From NCBI GenBank assembly GCA_001687465.1, contig LVLI01000344.1:1-64000 (forward strand): a stretch of 64,000 nt of DNA, read 5' to 3'. Positions 50,786 to 62,266 of the stretch are shown here, piece by piece. The stretch is from Halocafeteria seosinensis (taxonomy: Eukaryota > Sar > Bigyra > Bicosoecida). Position numbers and translations under genes: made by a program. The notes beneath the pieces were generated by a model. It was not told the origin of the DNA. It did no database searches and was given only the letters and a program-made list of their open reading frames with translations. The number at the start of each line of letters is the position of its first letter. Within the stretch, counting starts at the first letter, position 1.

Positions 50786-52345
50786 ATGGACGGCGAGGTA
50801 TATGTGCTCGGGCAGCACTGTTGTAGCATCGGTAAGTTTCTTCAATGCGCAACTTCAGCTTCACTTTCACTCAAAACAACTTCTTTCATGAGTATTACTT
50901 CATTTGGTATTTGCGGGGACAGAGGAGGCTAGAGTTGCAGTTGCGTCTCTGTATTGGAGCACGTACCGGAGAGGGATACCAGAACTCTCATTAAGTACCG
51001 ATGCAGGTTGGGGATGTATGATACGAACAGGTGGGTCACGGGGTTTTCAGTATGTCTACACTATTTTTGTCGTTTACATACTATCGTTTCCATCTCGATT
51101 TGCAGCGCAAATGATGCTTGCGCATGCGTGGCAGCGTTTTCGGATGTCGGAAAAGATTTCTCAGGATGTGAGCGCGACAGGTAAATAATTATAATTCCCG
51201 CAACGAGGGCTCTTTGTTGTCGCCATTATCTAGCGCCTTGCCGTTTTGAGTTTCAGGGACACTCTTTCCGAAAAACGAAGACGAATTGTCTGAGCGAGCG
51301 AGAAACGTTTTCCTCGAAATATCATGGCGCTTTGCCGATCTACCTGCCGACTTTTCGTGCTTCAGCATCCATCACATACTTCAGACAGCGCAGCAACTTG
51401 TTAACATGGGACCGGGTAAGTGGTTCTGTTTTCTGGATGCTACCAAATGCGTTTTACTGACCAGTACCGGCTACAGGGGAGTGGTTCGGTCCTCATACCA
51501 TCTGCTCCGTGTTATCATCGATAGTGAACCAAGCTGCAACGTCACATGCATGGAAGCTAAGAATGTCCGTAGCAACGGATAGCATGATTTTTTGTGACCA
51601 GTTAGACGATCTCTGTTCAAGGAGTGACGAGAAGCAGTCACAGAATGACTCAGGAAACTGGGACCATTCTTTGATTTTGACCGTCCCTCTCAGGCTTGGC
51701 GTTGAGCAGGTGGAGCGAGCAAAATTGCAAGTGTTGATGGCCATGCTGAAACTTCCACAGTGCATCGGCTTTATTGGTGGTACCCCGAGGCATAGCCTCT
51801 ACGTAATTGGACAACAACCCAATACTGAAAATCTCCTTTATTTGGATCCCCATACCACCCAAGATACCCTATCGGATGAGCATACTGCATCATCGGAGCT
51901 GAAGAATGACAAAAATGGACAGTATATTGATGCTGATAACGTGCCGTTCCCGGCTCTTCCAGAGTGGTATTTGGAATCTGTGAAAGCTCCTCAGCCGTAT
52001 TCTATGCACGCGACATACCTCGACCCTTGTTTAGCGATCGGATTCTTCCTTTATGATAAAAGCTCCTTAGAGGACCTGCGAAGGGAAGTAGACAAGATAT
52101 TTACTACTCTGGATGAACCGCTGCTTCAAATCTTGGACAAGACACCTTCATATATGAGTAGCAAGGCGGAGAGATGCAAACGAGACGTTCGTCTCTCTCT
52201 GGACGGGGAGTTCAGCGAGGATGAATTAAACTCAGGGTATGAGCATCATGGCAGAAAACTCAGTAGGTTATCGAATAGCAGTTGGGAGAAATGTGAGCAT
52301 GAGGATGCAAAAGAATCCGGAGACGATGAGTTTGTTCTATTGTAA
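50786..52345 (+). CDS. ATG4: Autophagy cysteine protease ATG4
   Basis: ATG4 trims the C-terminus of ATG8 before lipidation and later releases it from phosphatidylethanolamine. Exons 50786-50831, 50923-51030, 51106-51180, 51257-51415 and 51477-52345 join in frame to 418 residues. Seen: YVLGQHCCSI near the start; the catalytic cysteine in DAGWGCMIRTG; the GPGEWFGPHTICSVL helix; LTVPLRLGVEQV; CIGFIGGTPRHSLYVIGQ; the catalytic Asp-His pair in YLDPHTTQ; and MHATYLDPCLAIGFFL. The C-terminus ends DDEFVLL, which fits the acidic LIR-type ATG8-binding motif (FxxL) seen in animal ATG4B. All key residues are present. A short upstream extension is possible. Confidence 0.93.
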
Positions 52346-52409
52346 GGTGTGCCTCAGAGCCTATGAATCCGAGTCGGCAGCACAACTTACACATTGTTAC
52401 AGTCAGCAT

Positions 52410-53244
52410 CTACTGAAAGTATCTCGCTCCCTTGCCGCCTGTCTGTTCGAAATAGTTATCTCTACTCTTCGTCCGAAAAGAATCATCGGCCGGGGTAGGC
52501 ATGGGTTTGCCACCGCCTCGCCCAGTGTGAGCTATTGACCGGTAGGGACGAGGTCGTGGATTGGGCTCTATGTTGCCAAAAGTTCCTGTACTGGTCGGAT
52601 CCCCAGGGCCGTAAGTCCCGTTGGTGGGGCTGTAGAGTGTTCTCCCACCCCATTTTGCCGGAGGTTCATACCACTCTTTATCCTCTTGTGGATACCATGT
52701 TTTCTCGTCTATCAGCGGTGAGCGCCGTGATCCCGTTGTTCTATATGTGTCAGAAGGGGCCGTTTGTGGGCGGCCAATCTGAGTGTGCCTGTGCACCCCG
52801 GTATGTCTACGTCCTGGAAAGCTCGTAGGATTACAACAATGTACACCGTCACGATACCCATTTCGAAGTGACGCGTTAGTCTTGCAGCTAGGCCTAAATG
52901 TCGGTCTTTTGTCGCGGTAGTATAGCGTCTCTCTCTTCTCCTTTGGGTCCACGTATGGGACATAGGAAGCCCGGCGATTTTCACGAGGACTGCGTGTACA
53001 ATGTTCAGTACCCTGTTCAGTCAATTTCACGACCACTACGAGCAACTACTTACAATACACCATCCGTCATGATCCGGGATACCTCACTAGCTCTTGCTCG
53101 TTCCAGTTCTTTTTCACGCCGCTCCATTGCCTGCTTCTCCCTGAGAGCCTCCTTGGAGGTACGCGCAATTCCAGCTGGCCCGTACACCTGGCTTCGCTGC
53201 GTCCATTTCGACGAATGCGCGGCATCGTACTGGAAATTAATCAT
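52410..53244 (-). CDS. Hypothetical Pro/Tyr/Arg-rich protein
   Basis: Not recognised. Exon 1 (53244-53059) encodes MINFQYDAAHSSKWTQRSQ and a charged helix (EKQAMERREKELERARASE). Exon 2 (53012-52410) is joined through a 46 nt intron with a weak GTATTG donor; GTAAGT at 53053 is an alternative donor that breaks this frame. The 262-residue product is basic and rich in Pro, Tyr, Arg and Gly (YVPYVDPKEKRETLYYRDKR, WYPQEDKEWYEPPAKWGGR), so it is likely mostly disordered. No signal peptide or membrane segment is seen. It converges on ATG4 with 64 bp between stops. Confidence 0.55.
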
Positions 53245-54420
53245 CGTCCAAGCCCACTTAGCGAGACTCTCTTTCCGATTACGACGGAGAAACTATCAAC
53301 GCTGCCAAGATAGCGGCACTTGATTGTGTCGCAACAAACCCAACAAAAATCCTGCAGGCGCGCTCCAAGCTGTATACACCACAATATCTGCGAGAGAGCA
53401 TGCGATGTACCGTGGAATCCGGTTCCCTTAGATGCGGCACCAAGGTCAGCGCCATACAAAACATGACTATGGGCTATCTGATTAGTAATTAGCCCTCGCT
53501 TGGCCAAAACAAGCCACGGACAGAAATCTTAGCCGATAGTCGCAACCCCCTAACTCCAACGAATCTTTCGTCTCCCCCCCTGCTGAGGGAAGCACTTTAT
53601 CACCTCTCATCGCCTGCTCATTCCAGCAGACAAGGCCAGGTCTCCACCCCTTTTAAACACGCCAGACAGCCGTAAGGGCTGAATGAACCAGTCTGGAAAG
53701 GTCTTAGAGGCTGCCTAGAGCTTGTATCTGCTGGACGCCGCGCGTACAGCGCCCCCGGAGATTCAGCGGCATTGGCTGCACGTTGTACAGCTCCAAACTC
53801 GTGGCTTACTACTCTTTCATTCTTGCTATTCAACCAGTCTCAGAAGGCGGACACTAATGACGGCTGGAGGGAAACACACATACACACGTCTAGCAATCGT
53901 ACCTGCTTGTACGCAGTGTAGTCGTCTTCGGCTTCGACTCTGGTCTGCTGAGAAAAAGCTACAATGTTGATAAGCAGCAGCCCACAAAGGACTATACCAA
54001 TATATTCGTCTCTCTCATGGAAAAGAGAAATCTACGATGAGAATCAATGCTGAATGCATCCTGCATATACGCCTGTCTCGCGGCCACAACGTACTACGTG
54101 GTGGCTGGTCAACTCCCGCTTGGAGGGAATCGAGGCGCTTCGAACAGATACCGGCAACTCCTTTTCCATTGTGTGTTATGGCTTCTTTGATCAAATTCCT
54201 TCACAGTATAACATAATTGGAGGATAGAACCCCGCCATGGGATGAATAATGTACTGTGCAAAGAGGCAACAAGTTTATATTATTTCATTGATCAAGGCTA
54301 GCAGAGTGATGCCAAAAACTTCTGAAAATAGAGGCGTGATTGTAAAAAGGAGGACCATACCGAAATAGTCCTACTTCCCGAGAACTTGACGCTTTTGAAA
54401 ACGTCATTCAACTCTCCTAC
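53245..54420. other. Region without a recognised gene
   Basis: About 1.2 kb between two minus-strand genes, the longest empty stretch in the right half. Several frames of 60-90 codons exist on both strands, but none has a domain, a codon pattern or splice joins that extend it. It should hold the promoter of the hypothetical gene and the 3' end of eS7. An undetected small RNA cannot be excluded. Confidence 0.45.
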
Positions 54421-55011
54421 TTAAAGGCGGTATGAGGGGAACTCGAAAGTAACTTCCTTGTGGCACAAAGCCTTGTATACTGCCGAAAACGTTTGGAGCT
54501 TTCCTTCTACGGCGACTTGGTCCTTAGGGTTCAAGTGAACCTTAAGAAGTTTGCTTCCATCTGTACGAACACGAGTGCGCTTTCCGACAATTTCGGTGGG
54601 GTATACGAGGTCATCCAAGATAGCATTGTGCACATGTGTCAGCGTGCGACTACGAGGACGGGGACCATTGAACTTTTTGTTCCTCTTAAAGTTCTTGCTC
54701 AGAATGGTGCGCTGGCCAATTATCACCACATCCTTTCCAGAGAACTTCTTTTCGAGCTCCTCCACGAGAGTCTTTTGGATTTTTCGGTATTCTTGTAACT
54801 GAGGGTAGGGCACGAAGATGATAACAGCAGAGCGTCCATTGGCCGGCACCTCAATTTGACGAGCAGCAGCTATTTGCAAGGGGATGAGATCGTTTCTAAT
54901 GGCAGCATTGTGTGCCTGGATATTCTTAAGCTCTTGCGCAACATGCTCTTCGAATTGGCTGGGGGTCTCACCCTCTTTCTTACGGATTTTTGGTATATCT
55001 ACAGTAGCCAT
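54421..55011 (-). CDS. RPS7: 40S ribosomal protein eS7 (RPS7)
   Basis: Cytosolic small-subunit protein, 196 residues in one exon, close to the usual 190-200. Seen: AVIIFVPYPQLQEYRKIQ, LVEELEKKFSGKDVVIIGQR, RPRSRTLTHVHNAILDDLVY, PTEIVGKRTRVRTDGSKLLK and the C-terminal VTFEFPSYRL, all in family order. The start is set by MATVDIPKIRKKEGE, with the usual PSQFEEHVAQ helix after it. No intron interrupts the coding part; a 5'-UTR intron is possible (a GTGGG/GTAGC context lies upstream) but not shown. Confidence 0.97.
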   Translation of the reverse strand: MATVDIPKIRKKEGETPSQFEEHVAQELKNIQAHNAAIRNDLIPLQIAAARQIEVPANGRSAVIIFVPYPQLQEYRKIQKTLVEELEKKFSGKDVVIIGQRTILSKNFKRNKKFNGPRPRSRTLTHVHNAILDDLVYPTEIVGKRTRVRTDGSKLLKVHLNPKDQVAVEGKLQTFSAVYKALCHKEVTFEFPSYRL

Positions 55012-55715
55012 TTTGCTTCTGCATAGAACAAGAGGGTGGGAAAACGTTCAATTTACCTTTTCTCTACTTCATTATATGCACATATGAGCTCTGCCAACTA
55101 CTTACCTCTAGTTTCCGGTCTTTTATCGAGTCCTGTCAGAGATGATAACCCGACGTCTGTATCAACAAGTACCATACAAGATGAATATGAACAAATATCC
55201 CACACCAATATACAGTCATTTGCAATACAGTATGCCCCAAAAATCGTAGTTTCAGTATCATTCGCCCATGTATAGCAGGGTAAATAGGCATCCGCCAGTG
55301 TCAGTGGACATGGAAGCCCGAGGCTCCTTTTGGTTCCCCCAGGCTCCCCGTTGTCGCCGACCCTCGACCCTTTTTGTAGTTCCCCCTATAGATCGACGCC
55401 CACCCTCTTTACCACGTGAAACCACGGAAATTCGCCACTAATTGAAATCAGAGAAGCACCTACCTTTCTCTGCAAGCCTTGAACTCCTTATTTGTCCTAA
55501 TCAAATAGACAAACACGCCTCTGATACTCGGTAAAGCTTCATCAATGCGCCGACTCGAGCTCTTTGGAAAAGTATCACAAAAGATTGTCGTTTTCCTGAA
55601 CGACAACACGGCTAGACAAGTTGATATAACGCAATGCAAACACTTTAAGACGTCTTGAGGGGACGGATGAGGGAATACATTGAAATGATAAGGTGGTGCG
55701 AAGAGTGAGGATACA
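55012..55715. other. Divergent upstream region of eS7 and mS34
   Basis: About 700 bp that must hold both promoters. Minus-strand frames at 55460-55898 lie across the mS34 first exon and look like chance. No RNA gene or repeat was recognised. Confidence 0.45.
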
Positions 55716-56362
55716 ATGACGGGAGGTAAAAACTTGTTTGACATCATCATGCGTCGGGCCAACATGGGCGTGGGAAGCCATGTTACCCGGAAACGATGGC
55801 TTAAATACCCAGGAACGCACTGGGTGATCACCAACGTTCAGCCGTATGCCCGAGTAAGTATTAGTAGTAGTGGTGCATGGGGTTGTGCGGTGTTTCACTA
55901 ATTAATTGAGCTGCTTTGCAGTCAGCTAACCGAGCTAAAGTACGAGGGGTCTTTAAGTTTCGACGTAAGTAGAGACCTGTAGAGATGGAGAGACAAATGA
56001 CGCAGAATATAGTCATATCTATTTAATTGATGTGGTGTCAACTTGCAGATTGGTTGCGGGAGCCTAAAATCTCCAGGATACGAAGCCAACTGAAGCGGGA
56101 ATGGGTGCTCCTATACGATGCTGAGACAAACGAGTTTCACAGATCGGCGATACCCAAGGAATACGCACAAGAATGGGAAGAGCAATATTTCCAGCACAAT
56201 GAGTTATTTGAGTACCCTCCGATTGTCCCTACAAAGGAAGAAAAACACGAAGCTAAGAGAGCAGCAGCGCTCCCAAAGCAGAGACCAGACACACAGTTTG
56301 CTGCATACAGTAATAGCCCAGAGGACCAAGCCACAACCACCGAGGCTAACGAACAAAGATGA
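55716..56362 (+). CDS. MRPS34: Mitochondrial small-subunit ribosomal protein mS34
   Basis: Exons 55716-55853, 55922-55964 and 56049-56362 join in frame to 164 residues. Seen: NLFDIIMRRANMGVGSHVTRKRW, which fits the family's L-F..L...G-x-G-x-x-V-T-R-K-x-W signature; HWVITNVQPYAR, fitting its W.(I/L)T.V.P; then RAKVRGVFKFR, corresponding to the G-K-A-W-G-x-L-T-F-K-G region; and KREWVLL near the human D-W-R-L-V. The tail is charged and low in complexity. No separate targeting peptide is obvious; the N-terminus itself is short and basic. Assignment rests on remembered family patterns, so it is moderately firm. Confidence 0.68.
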
Positions 56363-56452
56363 AACCTGATAAATTAAGTTTCAAGAGCGCGCGTACATCC
56401 AAGTATTGAGTCATCTGCCTGTACTAAACAGCGGCGATCGCGTTCAAGCGAG

Positions 56453-58283
56453 CTACGTGCGCCTTCGCACTGGTTCCGCTTCATTTTCCGGATTAGACGA
56501 TCTACCGTAGTCTGAAAATTCTCCAGAATCCGTCGAAAGCAGAGATACTTTCTCTAAGCTTTCAACGTCGCCCGAGCGGGTCGTTTTTGGAGCCAGTAGT
56601 CGTTGGAGTTCTTCCAGCGATTTTCCTTTGGTCTCGGGGACAACAAGGACGGCAAAGAGCCAGGCGCATAAACTAACGCCTGCAAATAGCCAATACACTC
56701 TTCCTACACCGATCCGTTTTTCGTCCTTTGAGCTTCCTCCACCTAAAACCTGTATAAAACTGAGCATACCGGCAGAGAGAGCAAGGTTGCCTATCCAATT
56801 TAGGAGAGTCGAAACACTCATGACTTTCTGTCTGATGCACGTGGGTACTACCTCACCCACCATCGTAAAACCAACACCTCCCCATGAAATAGCAAATCCG
56901 CTTACGTATAGCAGCACGCAGGCGACGGTTATGATTCCAGCTGACTTGGATTTCGAATACTGTAAAACCGAACCCATTGTAATCAATGCTATCACCATAA
57001 ACGTAGATCCCGTGACCAGTAATTTTTTCCGACCCACTCTATCGATCACTGTAACGCATATAACGGTCATCACTACATTCAAGCCAAACACGATCACCGT
57101 GGATAGGAGAGACTCCTTCACACCGGCAAATTCGAAAATTTGCGAGCTGTAAAATATCACACTGTTGATGCCGGTCCAACAAGCAAACGAAAGCATTCCG
57201 ATACCTATCACAACTGTCCTTCTATACTGAGGCCAGAGTACTGCTCCCCAAGTAACACTTTCTTTTTCACGGTTTTCAGCTTCTGCTTCATCGGCCATAT
57301 CGTTTACCTCGCTCGAAATGTCGAAACCGTCGGGGCGTAGTTTCCGAAGCCTGTGGTTGTGAGAGAACGCACGATAAAGCAGTCAACTAACCAGGGGACT
57401 CACAAAAAGGTATAGTTTTCCTCGACTTACATTTTTTCTACGTCATCTTTCGTTTTGTTCCGTAGCAGCCAACGTGGACTCTCCGGGAGTACAATCCAGC
57501 CAATGACGAACTGCAGCATTGCTGGGATGAGACCAAAACCGAAAAGCCATCTCCACCCGCTATCGACGAAGGAAACAAATATGTAACCCAGGAGACCCGA
57601 TGAAAGGATACCAATTGTAATAGCGAGCTGATGAAATGTAGTGAAGAAGCCTCTTGCAGCGGGTGGTGCTATTTCTGCCAATAGCACAGGTGCCAGGATC
57701 CCAGCTAGGCCAGCGGCAACACCCACAATAAATCGCCCGACGAGCAAGACGCTGTATACAGAAAATAGGGAAAACACCGTCCCTCCCAGGTACGTCAAAG
57801 ACACCCTGCATCGTAAGCAAGAAAACAGGGAGTTCGGTTCTATCCAAAACAAGATCGAGTTGGGTTCGCTTACATCAGCATGGACCAGCGGTATCCAAGC
57901 TGCTTTGGAAGTATGCTAAGAAACGACCCTACAGCCGCTCCTCCGATGGTAATTGCAGTAGCAATCTCCTTCTTCTCATCTGTCAGTTGGAGAGCCTTTG
58001 TGAGACTTCCCTTGGGCACTGGTTCTTCACTTGAAATCACAGTATTGAGGACACTGGTATGCCATCCACTGAGAAACGACGCCATGACTACCACGACAGC
58101 CGCGACGTACAGTCTCCACGGCCATTTCATCTCAGCGTGGATAGCATCAGGTGCGGCTACTTCAGCCTCTTTGACGCCCATTGTATTCGCCGTCTCCAGA
58201 GTGCTGGCATTGGCTGAGTTCAAAGGGGTATTCTCCTCTTTCTCTGGCTGTGGTGGACTATTGTCACCAAGACTGTTGGACAT
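56453..58283 (-). CDS. MFS sugar (hexose) transporter
   Basis: Exons 58283-57874, 57805-57431 and 57350-56453 join in frame to 560 residues. It is a proton-coupled or facilitative sugar carrier of the glucose-transporter family with about 12 membrane helices. Seen: a long polar N-terminus (about 55 residues); helix 1 YVAAVVVVMASFLSGWHTS; GRFIVGVAAGLAGILAPVLLAEIAPPAARG (family G-R-x3-G...E-I-x-P-x-x-x-R-G); PESPRWLL after helix 6; FACWTGINSVIFYSSQIF in helix 7; DRVGRKKLL; GEVVPTCIR; and the terminal VPETKGKSLEEL. These are the standard sugar-porter signatures, all intact. Substrate and membrane cannot be decided. It converges on mS34 with 90 bp between the stops. Confidence 0.92.
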
Positions 58284-58502
58284 GGTCCCCTCTGCTGAAT
58301 TCGTCTATTTCTGTGGCGAGGGGACGAACAAAAGTATGGGGGAGTTACCTGTAGTTGTAGCAATATGATGGATACATCAATCAAATCCAGCGATGATTTG
58401 CGAACTTCACTTCACCGTCAGAGAATAACTAGCTCAAGGTGTTCCTTGTTTGTTTGTTTGTTTGTCGCTATCTATGTAATGTACATTCGGGGTTAGAACA
58501 AT

Positions 58503-60334
58503 ATGATGATGAGAATAGCCTTATTATGTGGTTGTGGTCGGCCCCGAACTGTGGGCGGTGTACGGCGACAGTCGAGCTCCATACGCTCTGCTGTGATACC
58601 GCCCATGACCCTCAGCCTGCCGCGAGTTGCCCCATGGGGTGTAACAAATGAGCGACGACGATGCATGAGCACCACTGGCACCGGTAGCAGCAACAGCAGC
58701 AGCAGCGGTGCGTTTCTGTCCGAGCAGACATTTCGAGACATTGGGGTGACGGAGAAGCTGACTAAGAAATTAAGGAAGCTGGGATTTGTGAGACCTTCCT
58801 CCATTCAAGCGTCTGCTATTCCCCCGGTCCGAGAAGGGCAGAATGTGATCATCAATGCAGAAACTGGATCCGGAAAGACTTTAGCCTATACACTTCCACT
58901 TCTTGAAAAGCTTCAGGGGAATTCAACCATGCCCCTAGTCTGTATACTGGTGCCCAGCCAAGAATTATGCTCCCAAATTCATCAGGTCATTCAAATACTG
59001 GACCCAAGCTCTAAACCTTTGTCGATATATCGAGGGTCCAAAATTTCCCCTAAACAAGTTGGACAGCACAAGGTACTTGTAGCCACGCCATCTGCTTTGG
59101 AAAATGTACGTAAGACACACTCGTTGGTTGGTGCTTCTTTTATCTCCTGGTTTGACTTGGAAAGAAATTGGTATGCTCAGAAAATGTCGAAGCTAGTGTT
59201 TCGAGAGTTGTTGGATAATGTGAAATATTTTGTGCTAGACGAGGCTGATATTCTTCTATCGGCAACATTTCAAAAGTCTGCCAAACAACTTGTATCAATG
59301 GCTGGACGCGCATACTCGAACGAGAAGGATGTTGCGAAAAAGGTCCGCTCACCTCACGTACAATACATATTTTGCGCGGCAACAATGCTCGATAAAAATC
59401 ATAAGAAAGTGGGACAGTGGCTCGATGAGAACTTCTTTGATGCCATCCATTGCCGGACTCCAAGGTTGCATATGCTATCGCCAAATTTAAAGGTGAATAA
59501 TATCCGCATTGACGTAGATTCGGTTCTTGGCAATGGTAAGTGCTTATTAAGATACTCCAGTTCTTATTGTGCCTATTATATTTCAGACAACGACTTGCAG
59601 AAGAACAACTTCAAGGGTATTCTCCAGATGAAGTTATAGTGGACGCTCAGCTGGAATCCCTCCTCCGGGCACTTAAGATATCCGGTCTTGGGACCGATGC
59701 TAGTACATACCAAGAGACAGGGGGCAAGACATTGGTATTCGCTAGTAGCTTTCCCATGTGCGAAGCTGCTGCCGACTATCTGCATTTACATGGTTCGTCC
59801 GCTTGAAGTAGTAGTCCTAGGGCACAATGGGTATTGTGGCACATGTGTTTATGCGTATTTCTGCAGCGCCTGAGTTAAAGAGTGCACCCTTACATAAAGA
59901 AATACCGAAAGAGATTAGGGAGAAGACTGTCAAAGAGTTTCTTGAGGGCACATTGGACGTGCTTATATCTACCGACCTGATGTCAAGAGGCATTGATACT
60001 AGCCGAGTTGAGCATGTGATTCAACTTGAATGTCCAGATGACTTACCGAGTTATATCCACCGATGTGGTAGAACAGCAAGAGCTGGAAGAGGAGGGATTG
60101 GTATGTCCGGGTTTCTGGGTATTGCTGTTGTGCTTTGCGTGAAGAGATTGCTCATTGCTGTGGTTTGCAGTGACTAACATTATTCCTTCTACAGAAGATG
60201 AGTATATGAGCCAACTTCAGAACAGTGCAGCTGTTGGGCTAGAAGACACATTCTCACGCACGCGTAACGCTCGATATAAGCAACGACGACTAAAGAAGAA
60301 AACCTCAAGGCGACAAGCCTTTAATAGCAGTTGA
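58503..60334 (+). CDS. DEAD-box RNA helicase, probably organellar
   Basis: ATP-dependent RNA helicase. Exons 58503-59535, 59601-59792, 59867-60100 and 60171-60334 give 540 residues. A further 75 nt stretch, 59106-59180 (GTACGT..TCAG), is probably an in-frame intron: removing it restores the usual spacing between ATPSALEN and the DEAD motif, giving 515 residues. Seen: Q-motif-like FVRPSSIQ, motif I AETGSGKT, motif II DEAD, motif III CAAT (usually SAT), LISTDLMSRGID, and motif VI HRCGRTARAG. The first about 55 residues are Arg/Ser-rich without acidic residues, fitting a mitochondrial or plastid targeting peptide. The tail is Lys/Arg-rich. Confidence 0.9.
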
Positions 60335-60532
60335 AACAAGATCGTTGATTAGATTGTACTCGACAAGCCCTGCTCGTAGCCGCGAGTATATAAGTATCCA
60401 TGGTACTTCGTCATGTTTCAGTGCAACTGATATGGCAAACTAGGTGATTAAGAGGGAAGATGGGGGCTCGAACGAGTCGTACTCGCTCAATGCGTACTTC
60501 TTTTCGAAACAGTGTTTATTGTGTTGAAGACT

Positions 60533-61823
60533 CTAGTCATGATAGTAAGGATACACCTTAAACGACCCGGACTTGAGTTTCCCATCAGGAGTATAGTGCA
60601 GCCTGTGAAAGCACTGACTGCAATAGTATGTAGGGTTATTGTTGCCAACACTATCCCCATATAATAGACATTCAGCGGGACGAGGACAGGCTGCGCATTT
60701 CGACCGTTTTAATACCGTTTGAAATGTATGAATAGGGTACTTATTTTCATTCAATTCATCGATCCGTGTCACCGTGCGCATATCTGTGAACACCAGAATA
60801 TGCTGACAATCTCCCTGGTGGCAAAAGAGATAGTGCGCCCCTAGCCGCATCGTCAGATCGTTAAAGCGGGTTTTTTCCATTGCTTTGCTTTCGAGCAAGC
60901 CCCAGCCAGATACCTTACCAGAAGTCAGTGCCGCCCGCGACCAGTCAATTACTGGTTCGCTAAGCTGTGTCCTCTCTTGTCCGTCAGTACCTGGAATAGG
61001 TCTACAATCATCATAACATATCCCATCGATATAAAAATAAGCTGCACTTGACGCAGCTCCTTTGAATGTATCTTCGTTGTCCGAGAGACAGTAAATTCTG
61101 TCGCGTAAAATTGTTAAAGGTTGCGAACCCAGCACAAGAAACTCTTGCCTCTTCTTGCAGTCCCTGTAGTGATAGATAACGACACGAATGATGACCTCAT
61201 CGTCGGCAAGCCTTGCAAATGACGTTCTTTGCTCTCTTTCAGATGGGGTGGCCGATGCAATCGCTGGAGGAATTACGTTCCGAGAGGGCCCACGACTGTC
61301 GTACTTGCTTTTACCCTTGCGTGCTTTGACTTCGCCTCTGATATTTGGCCACGCTTCTTCGTATCTTCGTTCTAGCTCCGCATATTCGGGAACAGCATTC
61401 ACTAAATGCTGATTGTTTTCGTATTCTATTCGTACGCGCTCATTCGTCATATTAACGGTGTTAGCCGACTCCCGCCCCACTGCTCATGTCAAAGAAAAAA
61501 AGCAAAAGTGACATCGACAAAGGTTGACAAGCATTTAACTTTGGAAAACGCTTACTTCGTTCATTCGGATCCTCTTCCGTTCTGTCCCATGCTTCCAAAG
61601 CGCGTTTCACTCGGGATTCCACGTCCCCTGTTATCGTGCATCCTTGGATGTCCGAGGTATCAATGTGAGGACCATAATACTGCTCGGCACTTGGTTCATG
61701 GGGTTTTAATTGATCCTCCTCCTCCTCACCCCCTTCCTCTGTACCAGCGAAAAGGTCCTCTGTGGGAAATAATGAATGCAATTCAGAGGGCTTGGTCGGA
61801 GGCAGGATACTGTGTTCAGCCAT
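60533..61823 (-). CDS. SNAPC3: snRNA-activating protein complex subunit 3 (SNAPC3/SNAP50)
   Basis: SNAPC3 is the DNA-contacting zinc subunit of SNAPc, which binds the proximal sequence element of snRNA promoters for RNA polymerases II and III. Exons 61823-61556 and 61479-60533 join in frame to 404 residues. Seen: an acidic N-terminus; IRVVIYHYRDCKKRQEFLVLGSQ; LTILRDRIYCLSDN; AAYFYIDGICYDDCR; MEKTRFNDLTMRLGAHYLFCHQGDCQHILVFTDMR; and the C-terminal zinc region CAACPRPAECLLYGD..TYYCSQCFHRLHY. All are hallmark SNAPC3 stretches in the right order. The ATG at 61823 is preferred; an upstream in-frame GTG is ignored. Divergent from the sideroflexin gene. Confidence 0.9.
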
Positions 61824-62266
61824 CGTTTTCTGTCCCTCAAAGGCACCCAATTGTAATTTCTCTTTTGTTTCTAGCAAGTACACTCTATGCACCTTGTATC
61901 ACATCCACCCGGGGAAGTAGAGACCAGTAGGAAAGCCTCGAAACCAACCGAAAGGAATCGAGATCCGAGCAAAGGACGGTCTGCGAGACCTCCGGGAATC
62001 GGGATCCGGCAGCGCCTCTCGCGGTCCCGGGTCGAAGTCAATCCCACGCCTAGTGACTGGTGTCCGTCCAGTATAGGTAGTACGAAAGTATTGTAGTATC
62101 ACTTTTGCTCCTTCCTCATCTTCTGGCCCCCTCGGCGTCCCGGCTTCCTACTACTCTTTGGTGTCGTTGTTTGATTGATAGCGGGTGCTTCGTGGAAGTT
62201 TGTTCTTTCTTCTGCTCCAGCTTATTCCGGCGTCTTTACCACTCTGTTTGTTGAGGACTTGCAACC
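61824..62266. promoter_or_regulatory. Shared divergent upstream region of SNAPC3 and sideroflexin
   Basis: The 443 bp between two start codons must serve both genes. A GC-rich part near 61970-62050 contains GGGTCGAAGTC, which superficially recalls a tRNA T-arm, but no cloverleaf closes around it. No known motif can be assigned. Confidence 0.45.

Noticed and set aside
61960-62060. tRNA-like T-arm in the SNAPC3/sideroflexin gap
   Set aside because: GGGTCGAAGTC lacks the paired stem and the rest of a cloverleaf.
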